From positions 103,359 through 167,358 of the forward strand of contig NZ_JACKTY010000032.1 in NCBI RefSeq assembly GCF_025822605.1: a DNA stretch of 64,000 nucleotides. The letters are read 5' to 3'. Of the stretch, positions 33,641 to 42,119 are shown one piece after another; the first letter of the stretch is position 1, and each line of letters begins with the position of its first letter. This DNA is from Mycolicibacterium komossense. GTDB taxonomy: Bacteria > Actinomycetota > Actinomycetes > Mycobacteriales > Mycobacteriaceae. The notes below the pieces were generated by a model. It did not search any database and had not been told where the DNA came from. It was given only the letters and a program-made list of their open reading frames with translations. The position numbers and the translations under genes are program-made.

Positions 33641-34629
33641 ACGTCTTCGGCAAAGCGCACCTCGGGTATCTGGTCATCGAGACCGAGAAGTTCTCGGATT
33701 GGCGACGTTTCGGCGAAGACGCCATCGGCATGCACTGCGACGAACTCTCTACCGAACACATGCGGTTCCGCCTGGACGACCACGAATGCCGCTTCCTTCT
33801 GCAACGCGGTCCCGCCGAGGACGTCGTCACCATCGGGTGGCACATCGACGATCACAACACCGTCGATGAGATCGTCCGGCGGGTCACCACCGCCGGCATA
33901 CCCGTCGCCGAAGGCACCGACGAGGAAACTGCACTGCGCGGGGTAGAGCGACTGTTGCGTTTCCCTGGCCCGAAGGGTCTGACACAGGAGGTCTTCACCA
34001 CGGCGAACACCGCCGCCGCACCGCCACGCATCCGTCATCGCGGGTTCGTCACCGGCTCCGCCGGGATGGGGCACGTGGCGATCACGTCTACCAAACCTGC
34101 CCAATTGCACGGGTATTACGACACCGTCTTCGATGCCCGGCTATCGGACTTCATCGACGAGACGATCAGTGGCGTCAAGCTCAAGATCCGGTTTCTACGG
34201 GTCAACGAACGCCACCACTCCGTCGCGATCGCCGCCGTGCGCGGCCTACCGGTCAACCCGATCCGCACCCGGGTACAGCACCTGAACATCCAAGCCGCCG
34301 AACTCGACGACATGGTCGACTCTTACCAACGTGTGACCGCGTTGGGCTTCGACATGGCCCTGGCCATCGGGCAGCACACCAATGACCGCGAATTGTCCTT
34401 CTACGCGATCACCCCGTCGGGCTTCGAATGGGAGGTCGGCTGGAACCCCATCGTCGTCGACGAAACCACCTGGGAACCCACCACCCACCAAGGCATCAGC
34501 ATCTGGGGCCACACCCCCGTCGGGCAGACCGTCATCGACAAACTCGCCCAGTTCAAGACCGGCGCCCAATCACTCCTGCACCGTGAAGACACGGTGCCCG
34601 CACTGGCCGGCACCAGCATCCGCACCTGA
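33637..34629 (+). CDS. Type I extradiol (catechol 2,3-) dioxygenase
   Basis: This 330-aa two-domain vicinal-oxygen-chelate protein of the BphC/HsaC class has an N-terminal degenerate module (KAHLGYLVIETEKFSDWRRF) and a catalytic C-terminal module with the iron ligands His146 (GMGHVAITS), His215 (VQHLNIQA) and Glu266 (FEWEVGW). It opens the ring of a catechol next to the diol with O2. Nearby residues YQRVTALGFDMALAIGQHTN and FYAITPSGFEWE match the active-site loop. It is translationally coupled to the hydrolase by a 4-bp overlap. Confidence 0.93.
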   Translation: MNVFGKAHLGYLVIETEKFSDWRRFGEDAIGMHCDELSTEHMRFRLDDHECRFLLQRGPAEDVVTIGWHIDDHNTVDEIVRRVTTAGIPVAEGTDEETALRGVERLLRFPGPKGLTQEVFTTANTAAAPPRIRHRGFVTGSAGMGHVAITSTKPAQLHGYYDTVFDARLSDFIDETISGVKLKIRFLRVNERHHSVAIAAVRGLPVNPIRTRVQHLNIQAAELDDMVDSYQRVTALGFDMALAIGQHTNDRELSFYAITPSGFEWEVGWNPIVVDETTWEPTTHQGISIWGHTPVGQTVIDKLAQFKTGAQSLLHREDTVPALAGTSIRT

Positions 34630-34643
34630 CGACGAGGACTCCT

Positions 34644-35672
34644 ATGCGTATCGACACCCACCACCACCTCATCCCACCCGATTACCGAAAAGCACTGCAG
34701 CGAGCGGGAATCGATGACGCCGGAGGCCGCGCGCTACCGGACTGGAGTCCCGAAGGCTCGTTGCAGACGATGGCCGACCTCGACGTCAGCACTGCCATCT
34801 TGTCGGTATCCACACCCGGCACCACGTTCCTGCCCGACACCGCCGACGCAGCCGCGCTGGCCCGCGACCTCAACGACTACACGGCCAGCCTCGTCACCGG
34901 CGACCCCGACCGGTTCGGGTTCTTCGCCACCATCCCCATGCCACACATCCAGGAGTCCGTGGCTGAAGTGGTGAGATCGCTCGACGAGTTGCACGCCGAC
35001 GGCGTCGTCCTGCTGGCCAACAACGCCGGCACCTACCTCGGCCAAGACGGACAGGACGACCTGTTCGCCGCCTTGGACGCCCGATCAGCGGTGGTCTTCA
35101 TCCACCCCGCCGACCTCCCCGGACCCGTCGTACCCGGGGTCCTACCGTTCGCCGCCGACTTCCTGCTCGACACCACCCGCGCGGCATACCTATTGGTGCG
35201 CAACGGAATACGACGCAAATATCCCAATATCCACTTCATCCTCAGCCACGCCGGCGGCTTCGTGCCCTACGCCAGCCACCGCATGGCCGTCGCCATCATG
35301 GGTGACACCGGCCGCAGCGCCGCCGACAGCCTCGATGACTTTGCCAGCTTCTATTTCGACACCGCACTGTCCTCCAGCTACGCCGCTCTACCGACTCTGC
35401 TGGCCTTCGCCAAACCCGGCCACGTCACCTTCGGCTCTGACTGGCCGTTCGCGCCCATCGCCGCCAGCAAGCTCTTCGCCGCGGGACTGGAAACCTATAT
35501 CGGAATGGACACCCAAACCCGCATCGACGTCGAACGCGCCAACGCCCTGCGACTTTTCCCCAGACTCGGTACGGCCGCAGCGCCGGCGCCGGCATCAGGA
35601 TTCGACTGCATCAAGCACTACGCGAGCCGATTCGTCATGCGCGGCCTCACCAGACTCATCAACACGACCTAG
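34644..35672 (+). CDS. Amidohydrolase-family decarboxylase (ACMSD/LigW-like)
   Basis: This 342-aa metal-dependent hydrolase-fold protein has DTHHHLIPPDYRKAL (metal His6 and His8), FIHPADLPG (His154), LSHAGGFVPY (His202) and FGSDWPFAP (Asp266), the full metal set of the aminocarboxymuconate-semialdehyde decarboxylase group. Relatives decarboxylate aromatic acids such as gamma-resorcylate, 5-carboxyvanillate and 6-methylsalicylate. It is the last gene of the monooxygenase operon, 14 bp after the dioxygenase. A role as the entry step that removes a ring carboxylate is inference from context. Confidence 0.85.
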   Translation: MRIDTHHHLIPPDYRKALQRAGIDDAGGRALPDWSPEGSLQTMADLDVSTAILSVSTPGTTFLPDTADAAALARDLNDYTASLVTGDPDRFGFFATIPMPHIQESVAEVVRSLDELHADGVVLLANNAGTYLGQDGQDDLFAALDARSAVVFIHPADLPGPVVPGVLPFAADFLLDTTRAAYLLVRNGIRRKYPNIHFILSHAGGFVPYASHRMAVAIMGDTGRSAADSLDDFASFYFDTALSSSYAALPTLLAFAKPGHVTFGSDWPFAPIAASKLFAAGLETYIGMDTQTRIDVERANALRLFPRLGTAAAPAPASGFDCIKHYASRFVMRGLTRLINTT

Positions 35673-35687
35673 TCGGTCAGTTCTATG

Positions 35688-35732
35688 TGGAGCCGATGAC
35701 GGGAATCGAACCCGCGTATTCAGCTTGGGAAG
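35688..35732. repeat. Right 45-bp direct repeat (3' part of tRNA-Gly; putative att)
   Basis: Identical over 45 bp to 27456-27500 and covering the tRNA from the anticodon loop to CCA. Outside these limits the two copies diverge: ACA before the left copy versus ATG before the right, and TGGATCC after the left versus CTGATGTT after the right. The exact limits at a tRNA functional half are typical of integration targets. Confidence 0.85.
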
Positions 35733-35761
35733 CTGATGTTCTGCCATTGAACTACATCGGC
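35688..35761 (-). tRNA. tRNA-Gly (anticodon CCC)
   Basis: The minus strand reads GCCGATG...CATCGGC for the acceptor stem, then discriminator T and an encoded CCA. The D-arm is GTTC/GAAC, the anticodon stem-loop TCAGC-TTCCCAA-GCTGA with anticodon CCC, and the T-arm GCGGG-TTCGATT-CCCGT. Length is 74 nt with CCA. It decodes GGG. The 3' half is the right boundary of the island, and the gene is regenerated intact. Confidence 0.95.
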
Positions 35762-35907
35762 GATGGCGCGCAAGAAGGATAGCAATCCTGTTCCGTCGGT
35801 GGTGACCGGCCCAAAGCCTCACCCAGGTCCCTGGCTCAGGTCGTCACCATTTGATGACGACCTGACGCAGACACACCCCGTCGAACTCACCTCGATACGC
35901 TCGTCGG

Positions 35908-36480
35908 GTGCTGCTCTCCGATCGCGATATCAGGGCCGAGTTCACCGCTGGCCGACTGGGCATCGAACCCTTCGACGACTCGCTGGTGCAACCGTCGAGT
36001 GTGGACGTCCGCCTCGACAGCTTGTTCCGGGTGTTCAACAACACCCGGTACACCCATATCGACCCCGCGAAGCAGCAGGATGAGCTCACCACGCTGGTCG
36101 AGCCCGGCGAGGGTGAGCCGTTTGTCCTGCATCCCGGCGAGTTCGTGCTGGGCTCGACGCTGGAGATGTGCACGCTGCCCGATGACCTGGCAGGCCGGCT
36201 CGAAGGTAAGTCGTCGTTGGGTCGGCTGGGGCTGCTGACGCACTCGACGGCCGGATTTATCGACCCGGGCTTTTCCGGCCACATCACGTTGGAGCTGTCC
36301 AATGTGGCCAACCTGCCGATCACCCTCTGGCCGGGGATGAAGATCGGCCAGCTGTGTCTGCTGCGGCTGACCAGCCCCGCCGAGTATCCCTACGGCAGCG
36401 CGGCTGTGGGATCCAAGTACCAAGGTCAGCGCGGCCCGACGCCATCGCGCTCGTATCAGAACTTCATCAAGCTGAGCTAA
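35908..36480 (+). CDS. dcd: dCTP deaminase (bifunctional dCTP deaminase/dUTPase type)
   Basis: This 190-aa protein starts at GTG 35908 (VLLSDRDIRAEFTAGRLGIE). Family motifs are VQPSSVDVRLDSLFRVF, AGRLEGKSSLGRLGLLTHST and AGFIDPGFSGHITLELSN, then a C-terminal lid YQGQRGPTPSRSYQNF. The mycobacterial enzyme carries out both deamination of dCTP and hydrolysis of dUTP to dUMP. It stands alone downstream of the tRNA-Gly gene. Confidence 0.96.
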   Translation: MLLSDRDIRAEFTAGRLGIEPFDDSLVQPSSVDVRLDSLFRVFNNTRYTHIDPAKQQDELTTLVEPGEGEPFVLHPGEFVLGSTLEMCTLPDDLAGRLEGKSSLGRLGLLTHSTAGFIDPGFSGHITLELSNVANLPITLWPGMKIGQLCLLRLTSPAEYPYGSAAVGSKYQGQRGPTPSRSYQNFIKLS

Positions 36481-36673
36481 GGAGTAGCCTCGAACCACCG
36501 GGTCTCGGGGGACCCTCACCGCCGCGTGGCACTAGAACTTCATCGGGTTCCAGCTAATAAGGCTTGATGTAACACCGCAGGGTGGAACGACGATGAACAA
36601 CTAGTTGATCACAGCCGCGGAGCGAGTGCCCGGTGTAAGAACGAGCTGCACAGCAAACTATTTTGGAGGGGCA

Positions 36674-38344
36674 GTGGAGATCGTACTTGGTGTGTCCATG
36701 ACCCCAACGACGGTCCGCATGGTGCTGGTCGAAGGCGAAAAAGCCGACGGAGTCACCGTCGACCACGACGTCTTCGAGATCTCTGCCGATGACCAGTCGG
36801 CAACCGCGCCAGAACAGGTCATCGCCGCAATTCTCGGGACCAGGGAGAGCGCCGTCGAAGGCGGCCACCGTCTGGTTTCGACGGGTGTCACGTGGCGTGA
36901 CCATGCGGAGGCCGCCGCACTTCGGAACGCCCTGGTGGCCCGAAACATCGACGACGTGATGTTGGTGTCCGAACTGCACGCCGCGGCAGCGCTGGCGCAG
37001 GCAGTCGGTAGCGCGGTCGGCTACGACCGCACCGCGCTGCTGTTCCTCGAGCGTGACACCGCGACGCTGTCGGTCGTCGAGACCGCCGACGGCTCGGTCG
37101 TCAAGGTCCAACGCCAGGATCTGCACACCGAGGACGCCGTCGCCGAGTTGGCGGCCATGATCGCCGGTCTGACCGACCTTCCCTCACCGCCGCAGGGCGT
37201 TTTCGTTCTCGGATCGGGCATCAGCATCGGTGCCATCAAGCTGCAGCTCGAATCCGCGACGTCCCTGCCGGTGACCGCGCCCGACAGTTCTGAACTCGCA
37301 CTCGCCCGCGGCGCCGCCCTTGCCAGTGCGAACGCCCCTCTGTTCGAGGCTTCCACGGTCGGCCTGGCCTACGCCAAGGGTGGTGACGGCACCACTGCCG
37401 GCGCCTACGCCGCCGGTCTGGCCGCCGCCGATGCCACGCAGGTGGCCGGAGCCGGCTATATGGAGGGCGCACCGGCCCTGGCCTACAGCGCTGTCGACCC
37501 CGAATCCGGGGTGTTCCCACAGCTCGACCCCAGCGGAGAGTTCGCTCAGTTCGAACGGGAGGCGCCAGAACCCGCCCAGCAAGAGGGGCGTAAACCGTTC
37601 CTGCTGGTCGGAAGCGCCCTGACTTCGATCTTTGTTCTCGGTGTGACAGCTCTGGTCATTTCGCTGGCGGTCAGTATCCGCCCGACCGTCGACCAGCGGC
37701 CCAGCCCCGGTGAGAATGTCATCGTCCCGACCCAGGCGCCTGCCGCAGCACCCGCCGCGCCGGCACCCCAAGCTGCGGTCCCAGCTGTCCCGGCGCCTCC
37801 GCCGGAGACCATCAAAGCCCCGATGCCCGTCGTGCAGCAGGCGCCGGAACCTCAGGCGCCCCGCACGGTCTACGTCCAGCAGCCGGCCGCCAAGCCGGTG
37901 GTCCCCGACGCCCCCGCGCCCGCTCCTGCGCCCGAGGCTCCGGCGCCGGCCCCCGAGCCGGCCGCTCCGCCGGCTGTCGCACCCCCGCCGGACGCGGCGC
38001 AGCCCTACGTCCCGCCCGTCTACATTCCGCCGATTCTCCAGCTGCCGCGGATTTTCCAGCCGCCCTGGCAACAGCAACAGCAGCAGCAGCAATACCCGCA
38101 GTACCCGCCGCAGCAGCAATACCCGCAGCAGCAATACCCGCAGTATCCGCAGCAGCAGCAACCTGAGGCACCGCAGTGGCCGCAGCAGGGCTCGGGGTCC
38201 GGCTACGGACGCGGTGGTTACGGTGACGGCGGTGGTTACGGTGACGGTGGAGGCCGCGGTTCGCAGGACGGCGGCGGTCGTGGTTCCGGCGGCGGAGGCA
38301 ACAACGGCATCCTGTGGCCGTTGCCGATCTTCGGTGGACACTAG
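36674..38344 (+). CDS. DUF7159-like actin-fold membrane protein with Pro/Gln/Gly-rich tail
   Basis: This 556-aa protein starts at GTG 36674, with GGAGGGG 5 bp upstream. The cytoplasmic part (1-300) starts VEIVLGVSMTPTTVRMVLVE, a degenerate actin/Hsp70-like phosphate loop, and has a further motif (TALLFLERDTATLSVVETAD). One TM helix follows (about 310-333). The outer tail is Ala/Pro-rich, then Gln/Tyr repeats (YPQQQ units at about 38095-38160) and GYGDGGG repeats. I recall such proteins as the mycobacterial DUF7159 group. Overall architecture (cytoplasmic ATPase-like fold, TM, repeat tail) parallels the Hsp70-like proteins in this window. Confidence 0.75.
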   Translation: MEIVLGVSMTPTTVRMVLVEGEKADGVTVDHDVFEISADDQSATAPEQVIAAILGTRESAVEGGHRLVSTGVTWRDHAEAAALRNALVARNIDDVMLVSELHAAAALAQAVGSAVGYDRTALLFLERDTATLSVVETADGSVVKVQRQDLHTEDAVAELAAMIAGLTDLPSPPQGVFVLGSGISIGAIKLQLESATSLPVTAPDSSELALARGAALASANAPLFEASTVGLAYAKGGDGTTAGAYAAGLAAADATQVAGAGYMEGAPALAYSAVDPESGVFPQLDPSGEFAQFEREAPEPAQQEGRKPFLLVGSALTSIFVLGVTALVISLAVSIRPTVDQRPSPGENVIVPTQAPAAAPAAPAPQAAVPAVPAPPPETIKAPMPVVQQAPEPQAPRTVYVQQPAAKPVVPDAPAPAPAPEAPAPAPEPAAPPAVAPPPDAAQPYVPPVYIPPILQLPRIFQPPWQQQQQQQQYPQYPPQQQYPQQQYPQYPQQQQPEAPQWPQQGSGSGYGRGGYGDGGGYGDGGGRGSQDGGGRGSGGGGNNGILWPLPIFGGH

Positions 38345-38414
38345 ACATCTTCTGTTCGTGTTCCGCTCAGTGTCATGATGCAGTCAGCTCATTCGCCGGG
38401 CATATATCTGCAGT

Positions 38415-39740
38415 ATGCGATGCACCGTCTTCGGTACGGGCTACCTGGGGGCGACGCACGCCGCCGGAATGGCTGAGTTAGGGCACGACGTACTCGGGGT
38501 CGATATCGACCCCGGCAAGGTTGCCAAGCTGGCGGCGGGTGACGTGCCGTTCTACGAACCTGACCTGCCAAAGATGTTGCAGGACAACATTGCCGCCGGC
38601 CGGCTACAGTTCACCACCGACTACGACATGGCCGCCGACTTTGCGGATGTTCATTTCCTCGGTGTTGGAACCCCGCAGAAGAAGGGTGAGTACAGCGCCG
38701 ATCTGCGACACGTTCACTCCGTCATCGACGAGCTGGTGCCGAAACTGACGAGATCCGCGGTGATCGTGGGCAAGTCGACGGTTCCGGTGGGCACCGCCGC
38801 CGAACTGGCCGAGCGGGCGCGCGCCCTGGCTCCCGCTGGTGTCGACGTGGAGATCGCCTGGAACCCGGAGTTCCTGCGCGAAGGGTTCGCCGTCCACGAC
38901 ACGCTGCATCCAGACCGGATCGTGCTTGGCGTGCAAAAGGATTCGGTCCACGCCGAAGCCGCGGTCCGCGAACTGTACGCTCCGCTGTTGGAGACCGGAG
39001 CGCCGTTTCTGCTGACCGACCTGCAGACCGCGGAGCTGGTGAAGGTCTCGGCGAATGCCTTTCTGGCAACGAAGATCTCGTTCATCAACGCGATCTCCGA
39101 AGTGTGTGAGGCAGCTGACGCCGATGTCACGATGCTGGCCGACGCACTGGGCTACGACCCGCGCATCGGCCGCCGATTCCTGAACGCCGGACTGGGTTTC
39201 GGCGGTGGCTGCCTGCCCAAGGACATCAGGGCCTTCATGGCGCGCGCCGGTGAGCTGGGCGCCAATCACGCGCTGACCTTCCTGCGCGAGGTCGACAGCA
39301 TCAACATGCGCCGCCGGGCCCGCATGGTCGAGCTGGCGACGACGGCCTGCGGCGGATCGCTGCTCGGCGCCAACATCGCGGTGCTCGGGGCCGCATTCAA
39401 ACCGGAATCCGACGATGTGCGGGACTCGCCGGCGCTGAATGTCGCTGGGCTGCTTCAGCTCAACGGCGCCGCGGTCAACGTCTACGACCCCAAGGCGATG
39501 GAGAACTCCCGCAAGATCTTCCCCACGCTGAACTATTCGACCTCGGTGCTGGAGGCCTGCGACCGCGCCGATGCGGTACTCGTGCTCACCGAATGGTCGG
39601 AGTTTGTGGAACTCGATCCGCACGATCTGGCGGGGACCGTGCGCTCCAAGGTCGTCGTCGACGGACGGAACTGCCTGGACGTCACACGCTGGCAGGCCGC
39701 CGATTGGCGGGTGCACTGCCTCGGGCGTCGCGTAGCCTGA
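38415..39740 (+). CDS. udgA: UDP-glucose/GDP-mannose 6-dehydrogenase family protein
   Basis: This 441-aa protein has the NAD-binding motif VFGTGYLGATHAAGMAELGH (residues about 5-24), the central motif KVSANAFLATKISFINAI and catalytic Cys266 in FGGGCLPKDIRAFMARA, followed by the C-terminal domain (LGAAFKPESDDVRDSPAL). It oxidises a nucleotide sugar C6-OH twice to the uronate. UDP-glucuronate for wall or exopolysaccharide is the likely product. It is 4 bp ahead of the next gene. Confidence 0.93.
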   Translation: MRCTVFGTGYLGATHAAGMAELGHDVLGVDIDPGKVAKLAAGDVPFYEPDLPKMLQDNIAAGRLQFTTDYDMAADFADVHFLGVGTPQKKGEYSADLRHVHSVIDELVPKLTRSAVIVGKSTVPVGTAAELAERARALAPAGVDVEIAWNPEFLREGFAVHDTLHPDRIVLGVQKDSVHAEAAVRELYAPLLETGAPFLLTDLQTAELVKVSANAFLATKISFINAISEVCEAADADVTMLADALGYDPRIGRRFLNAGLGFGGGCLPKDIRAFMARAGELGANHALTFLREVDSINMRRRARMVELATTACGGSLLGANIAVLGAAFKPESDDVRDSPALNVAGLLQLNGAAVNVYDPKAMENSRKIFPTLNYSTSVLEACDRADAVLVLTEWSEFVELDPHDLAGTVRSKVVVDGRNCLDVTRWQAADWRVHCLGRRVA

Positions 39741-39744
39741 CCAG

Positions 39745-40497
39745 GTGGATTACGCCGCGAAGCTCATCGACGAGCATCGAATTTTCGCCGACACCGTCGC
39801 CGCCGTCGACCCGGCCGCGCCGGTACCCACCTGCCCCGGCTGGACCGTGCAGCAGCTGTTCCGGCATGTCGGTCGCGGCGTGCGGTGGTCGGCACAGATG
39901 GTGGCCGACCGGGCGACCGAAGGGCTCGATCCGCGTGCCGTGCGCGACGGTAAGCCGCCCGAGGATCCCGAGGCCGCCACCGACTGGCTGATGGACGGGG
40001 CCGCAAAGCTATTGGAGGCCGTCGACACCACCGGCGCCGACATCGCGGTCTGGACATTTCTCGGGCCCAAGCCGTCCGCCTGGTGGGTCCGGCGACGGCT
40101 GCACGAGGTGGTCGTCCACCGCGCCGACGCGGCCATCGCCGCTGGAACCGGCTTCGAGCTCGCACCCGCGCTGGCGGCGGACGCGATCAGTGAATGGCTC
40201 GACATCACCACCCACCCCCGGCCGGGCGCGGCGCCCCCGCTGGAGGCCGGTCAGGCGCTGCACCTGCACGCCCACGACGAGGGCCTCGGTTCCGCGGGGG
40301 AGTGGATGATCACCGCCGATGCCGACGGCGCCCTGAAGTGGTCACATGGGCACGGTAAGGGCAGCGCAGCCGTGCGCGGCCGGTCTGTCGACCTGCTGTT
40401 GGCCATCACCCGGCGCCGGCCGATCAGCGAGTTGGACGTCGAGATGCTCGGCGATGACGCGGTCTGGCAGTCCTGGCTGGACCGCACGGCGTTCTGA
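39745..40497 (+). CDS. Mycothiol-dependent maleylpyruvate isomerase-family protein
   Basis: This 250-aa protein is of the DinB-like four-helix family TIGR03083. Motifs: CPGWTVQQLFRHVGRGVRW (first metal His) and WVRRRLHEVVVHRADAAIAA (His pair), and the C-terminal LLLAITRRRPISELDVEM. Members bind zinc and use mycothiol for isomerisation or thiol transfer. It starts at GTG 39745, 4 bp after udgA, so it is in that operon; the substrate is unknown. Confidence 0.87.
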   Translation: MDYAAKLIDEHRIFADTVAAVDPAAPVPTCPGWTVQQLFRHVGRGVRWSAQMVADRATEGLDPRAVRDGKPPEDPEAATDWLMDGAAKLLEAVDTTGADIAVWTFLGPKPSAWWVRRRLHEVVVHRADAAIAAGTGFELAPALAADAISEWLDITTHPRPGAAPPLEAGQALHLHAHDEGLGSAGEWMITADADGALKWSHGHGKGSAAVRGRSVDLLLAITRRRPISELDVEMLGDDAVWQSWLDRTAF

Positions 40498-40524
40498 CCG
40501 CGGCCACCGGGTAGTTTGCAAGAC

Positions 40525-40881
40525 ATGACGACTTCGGAGATCGCCACCGTTCTGGCCTGGCATGACGCGCTCAACGCACGCGACCTCGATACCCTCGTCG
40601 AGCTGTCCAGCGACGATATCGAGATCGCCGACGCGCACGGCGCCGCACAGGGGCACAACGCCCTGCGGGAATGGGCTGCCGACTTCGACGACACCGTGAC
40701 CGTCGGGCGGATGTACGTCCACGACGGCGTGGTGGTATTCGAGCAGACCCTGGACGACGGCACCACCCAGGCCTCTGCGTTCCGGGTGGTCCACGACCAT
40801 GTCACGTCGAGCTTCCGCCACGACGACCTGGAGTCGGCGCTGGCGGCTACAGACCTGACCGAGGACGATCTGGACGCGTAG
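40525..40881 (+). CDS. SnoaL-like (NTF2 fold) protein
   Basis: This 118-aa single-domain protein starts at MTTSEIATVLAWHDALNARD (ATG 40525). It shows the SnoaL helix-strand pattern (LVELSSDDIEIADAHGAAQG, YVHDGVVVFEQTLDDGTTQA). The acidic C-terminus (ATDLTEDDLDA) overlaps the convergent YibE/F gene by 35 bp. It lies 27 bp after the mycothiol-dependent gene and is probably in the same transcript. The substrate is unknown. Confidence 0.82.
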   Translation: MTTSEIATVLAWHDALNARDLDTLVELSSDDIEIADAHGAAQGHNALREWAADFDDTVTVGRMYVHDGVVVFEQTLDDGTTQASAFRVVHDHVTSSFRHDDLESALAATDLTEDDLDA

Positions 40882-42088
40882 TCGCCAGCAGCGCGGCGAT
40901 ACCCGTCGTCAGCGGAACTGACAGGGCCAGCGCGATTCCGCCGACGGCCGAGCGGGCGATCTCGATGGCCACGCTCTCGCTGGTCAATACATCACCCAGG
41001 GACCGGTTGGCTACGCTGAACAGCAACAGCAACGGCAGTGAACTGCCGGCGTAGGCGAGCACCAGGGTGTACACCGTGCTCGCGATGTGGTCACGTCCCA
41101 CCCGCATGGCGCCCACGAAAATCGTTCGGCGGGAATTGTTTTCGGTGATGTTGGCGAGCTCGAACACCGTCGAGGCCTGCGTGACGGTGACGTCGTTGAG
41201 CACACCGAGCGAGCCGATGATGAACCCGGCGAGCAGCAGGCCGGTGATGGAGACATGGCCCATGTATGCGGCCACCTCGTTGTTCTGATCTTCGGAGAGC
41301 CCGGTCAGGTGAGCCAGCTCGATGGCGCCCCACGACAGGACGGCCGCCAACAGCAGCGACGTCAGGGTGCCCAGCAGCGCGGCGCTGGTGCGCAGGCTGA
41401 CCCCGTGCGCCAGATAGATGACGGCATACAGGATTGCTGCCGACGCGACCAGGGCGGTCGGCACCGCCGGAGCGCCGTCGCGCAGCGCGGGTAGCAGGAA
41501 CACCACCAGCACCAGAAACGCGACGATGATTCCGACCATCGCCAGCAGCCCGCGCCAACGGGCCACCGCGACGATCACGACGGCGAAGGCGGCGGCCAGT
41601 ATCACCAGCGGCCAGGTGCGCTCGTAGTCGTAGAAGGCGTAGCTCGTCGCGCCCTGCTGGTCCACCTGGCGACTGATCCGGATGGAGTCACCGGCGGCCA
41701 GGCTGGGCTGACCGGCGCCCGGGGTGAACTCCAGGAGCGTCTTGGCGCCTGCGTTCGGGCCGGAGTCGATCGCGACGAGGTTCTGCACGCACTGACCGCT
41801 GCCCGGCACGCCGGGCGCCGCAGAGGCGGTCAGTACCTGGCCCGACGACGGGCTGCCGCAGTTCGCCAGCGTGCTGGACTGCACCTGGCCGGCCTCGGTG
41901 GTCACCGCCCCGCCGGAGGAATTCTGGAACGGCAGTGGGATGGCCACCTTCTGCTGGCTCGGCCACAGCAGTGCGGCACCGGCGATGACGGCGATCCCGA
42001 TCGCGACGAGCAGCCCGACGACGATCTTCGCCGCCAGCGGGCCCAGCGGGGCCGGACCCGAATGCGAGTGCGAATGGGAGTGCGCCAC
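40847..42088 (-). CDS. YibE/F-family multi-pass membrane protein
   Basis: This 413-aa protein has a His/Ser-rich cytoplasmic start (MAHSHSHSHSGPAPLGPLAA), a first TM, an extracytoplasmic domain of about 110 residues with Cys pairs (TLANCGSPSSGQ and SGQCVQNLVAID), and then about seven TM helices with the family motif GSLGVLNDVTVTQASTVFEL. YibE/F proteins are predicted transporters or permease-like proteins without a proven substrate; the His-rich N-terminus suggests metal binding. Confidence 0.87.
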   Translation of the reverse strand: MAHSHSHSHSGPAPLGPLAAKIVVGLLVAIGIAVIAGAALLWPSQQKVAIPLPFQNSSGGAVTTEAGQVQSSTLANCGSPSSGQVLTASAAPGVPGSGQCVQNLVAIDSGPNAGAKTLLEFTPGAGQPSLAAGDSIRISRQVDQQGATSYAFYDYERTWPLVILAAAFAVVIVAVARWRGLLAMVGIIVAFLVLVVFLLPALRDGAPAVPTALVASAAILYAVIYLAHGVSLRTSAALLGTLTSLLLAAVLSWGAIELAHLTGLSEDQNNEVAAYMGHVSITGLLLAGFIIGSLGVLNDVTVTQASTVFELANITENNSRRTIFVGAMRVGRDHIASTVYTLVLAYAGSSLPLLLLFSVANRSLGDVLTSESVAIEIARSAVGGIALALSVPLTTGIAALLATTRPDRPRSGL

Positions 42089-42119
42089 AGCGACAGGCTA
42101 GCGGCGGATCCTGCGAGGA

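Larger units (their letters stand above)
27456..35732. mobile_element. tRNA-Gly-associated catabolic genomic island
   Basis: The 8.3-kb segment is bounded by exact 45-bp direct repeats, the right one inside an intact tRNA-Gly(CCC) gene and the left one a 3' tRNA fragment. The island lies at the tRNA 3' end, the usual geometry for site-specific integration. It carries eight genes in two divergent operons for a full meta-cleavage pathway plus its TetR regulator. No integrase, excisionase or transposase gene is visible, so it is either a decayed island or one mobilised in trans. The bases from 27501 to 27692 hold no recognisable gene. Confidence 0.75.

Noticed and set aside
35762..35907. Possible extra gene between tRNA-Gly and dcd
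   Set aside because: Only a short ORF without a start site or motif; treated as a promoter-containing gap.
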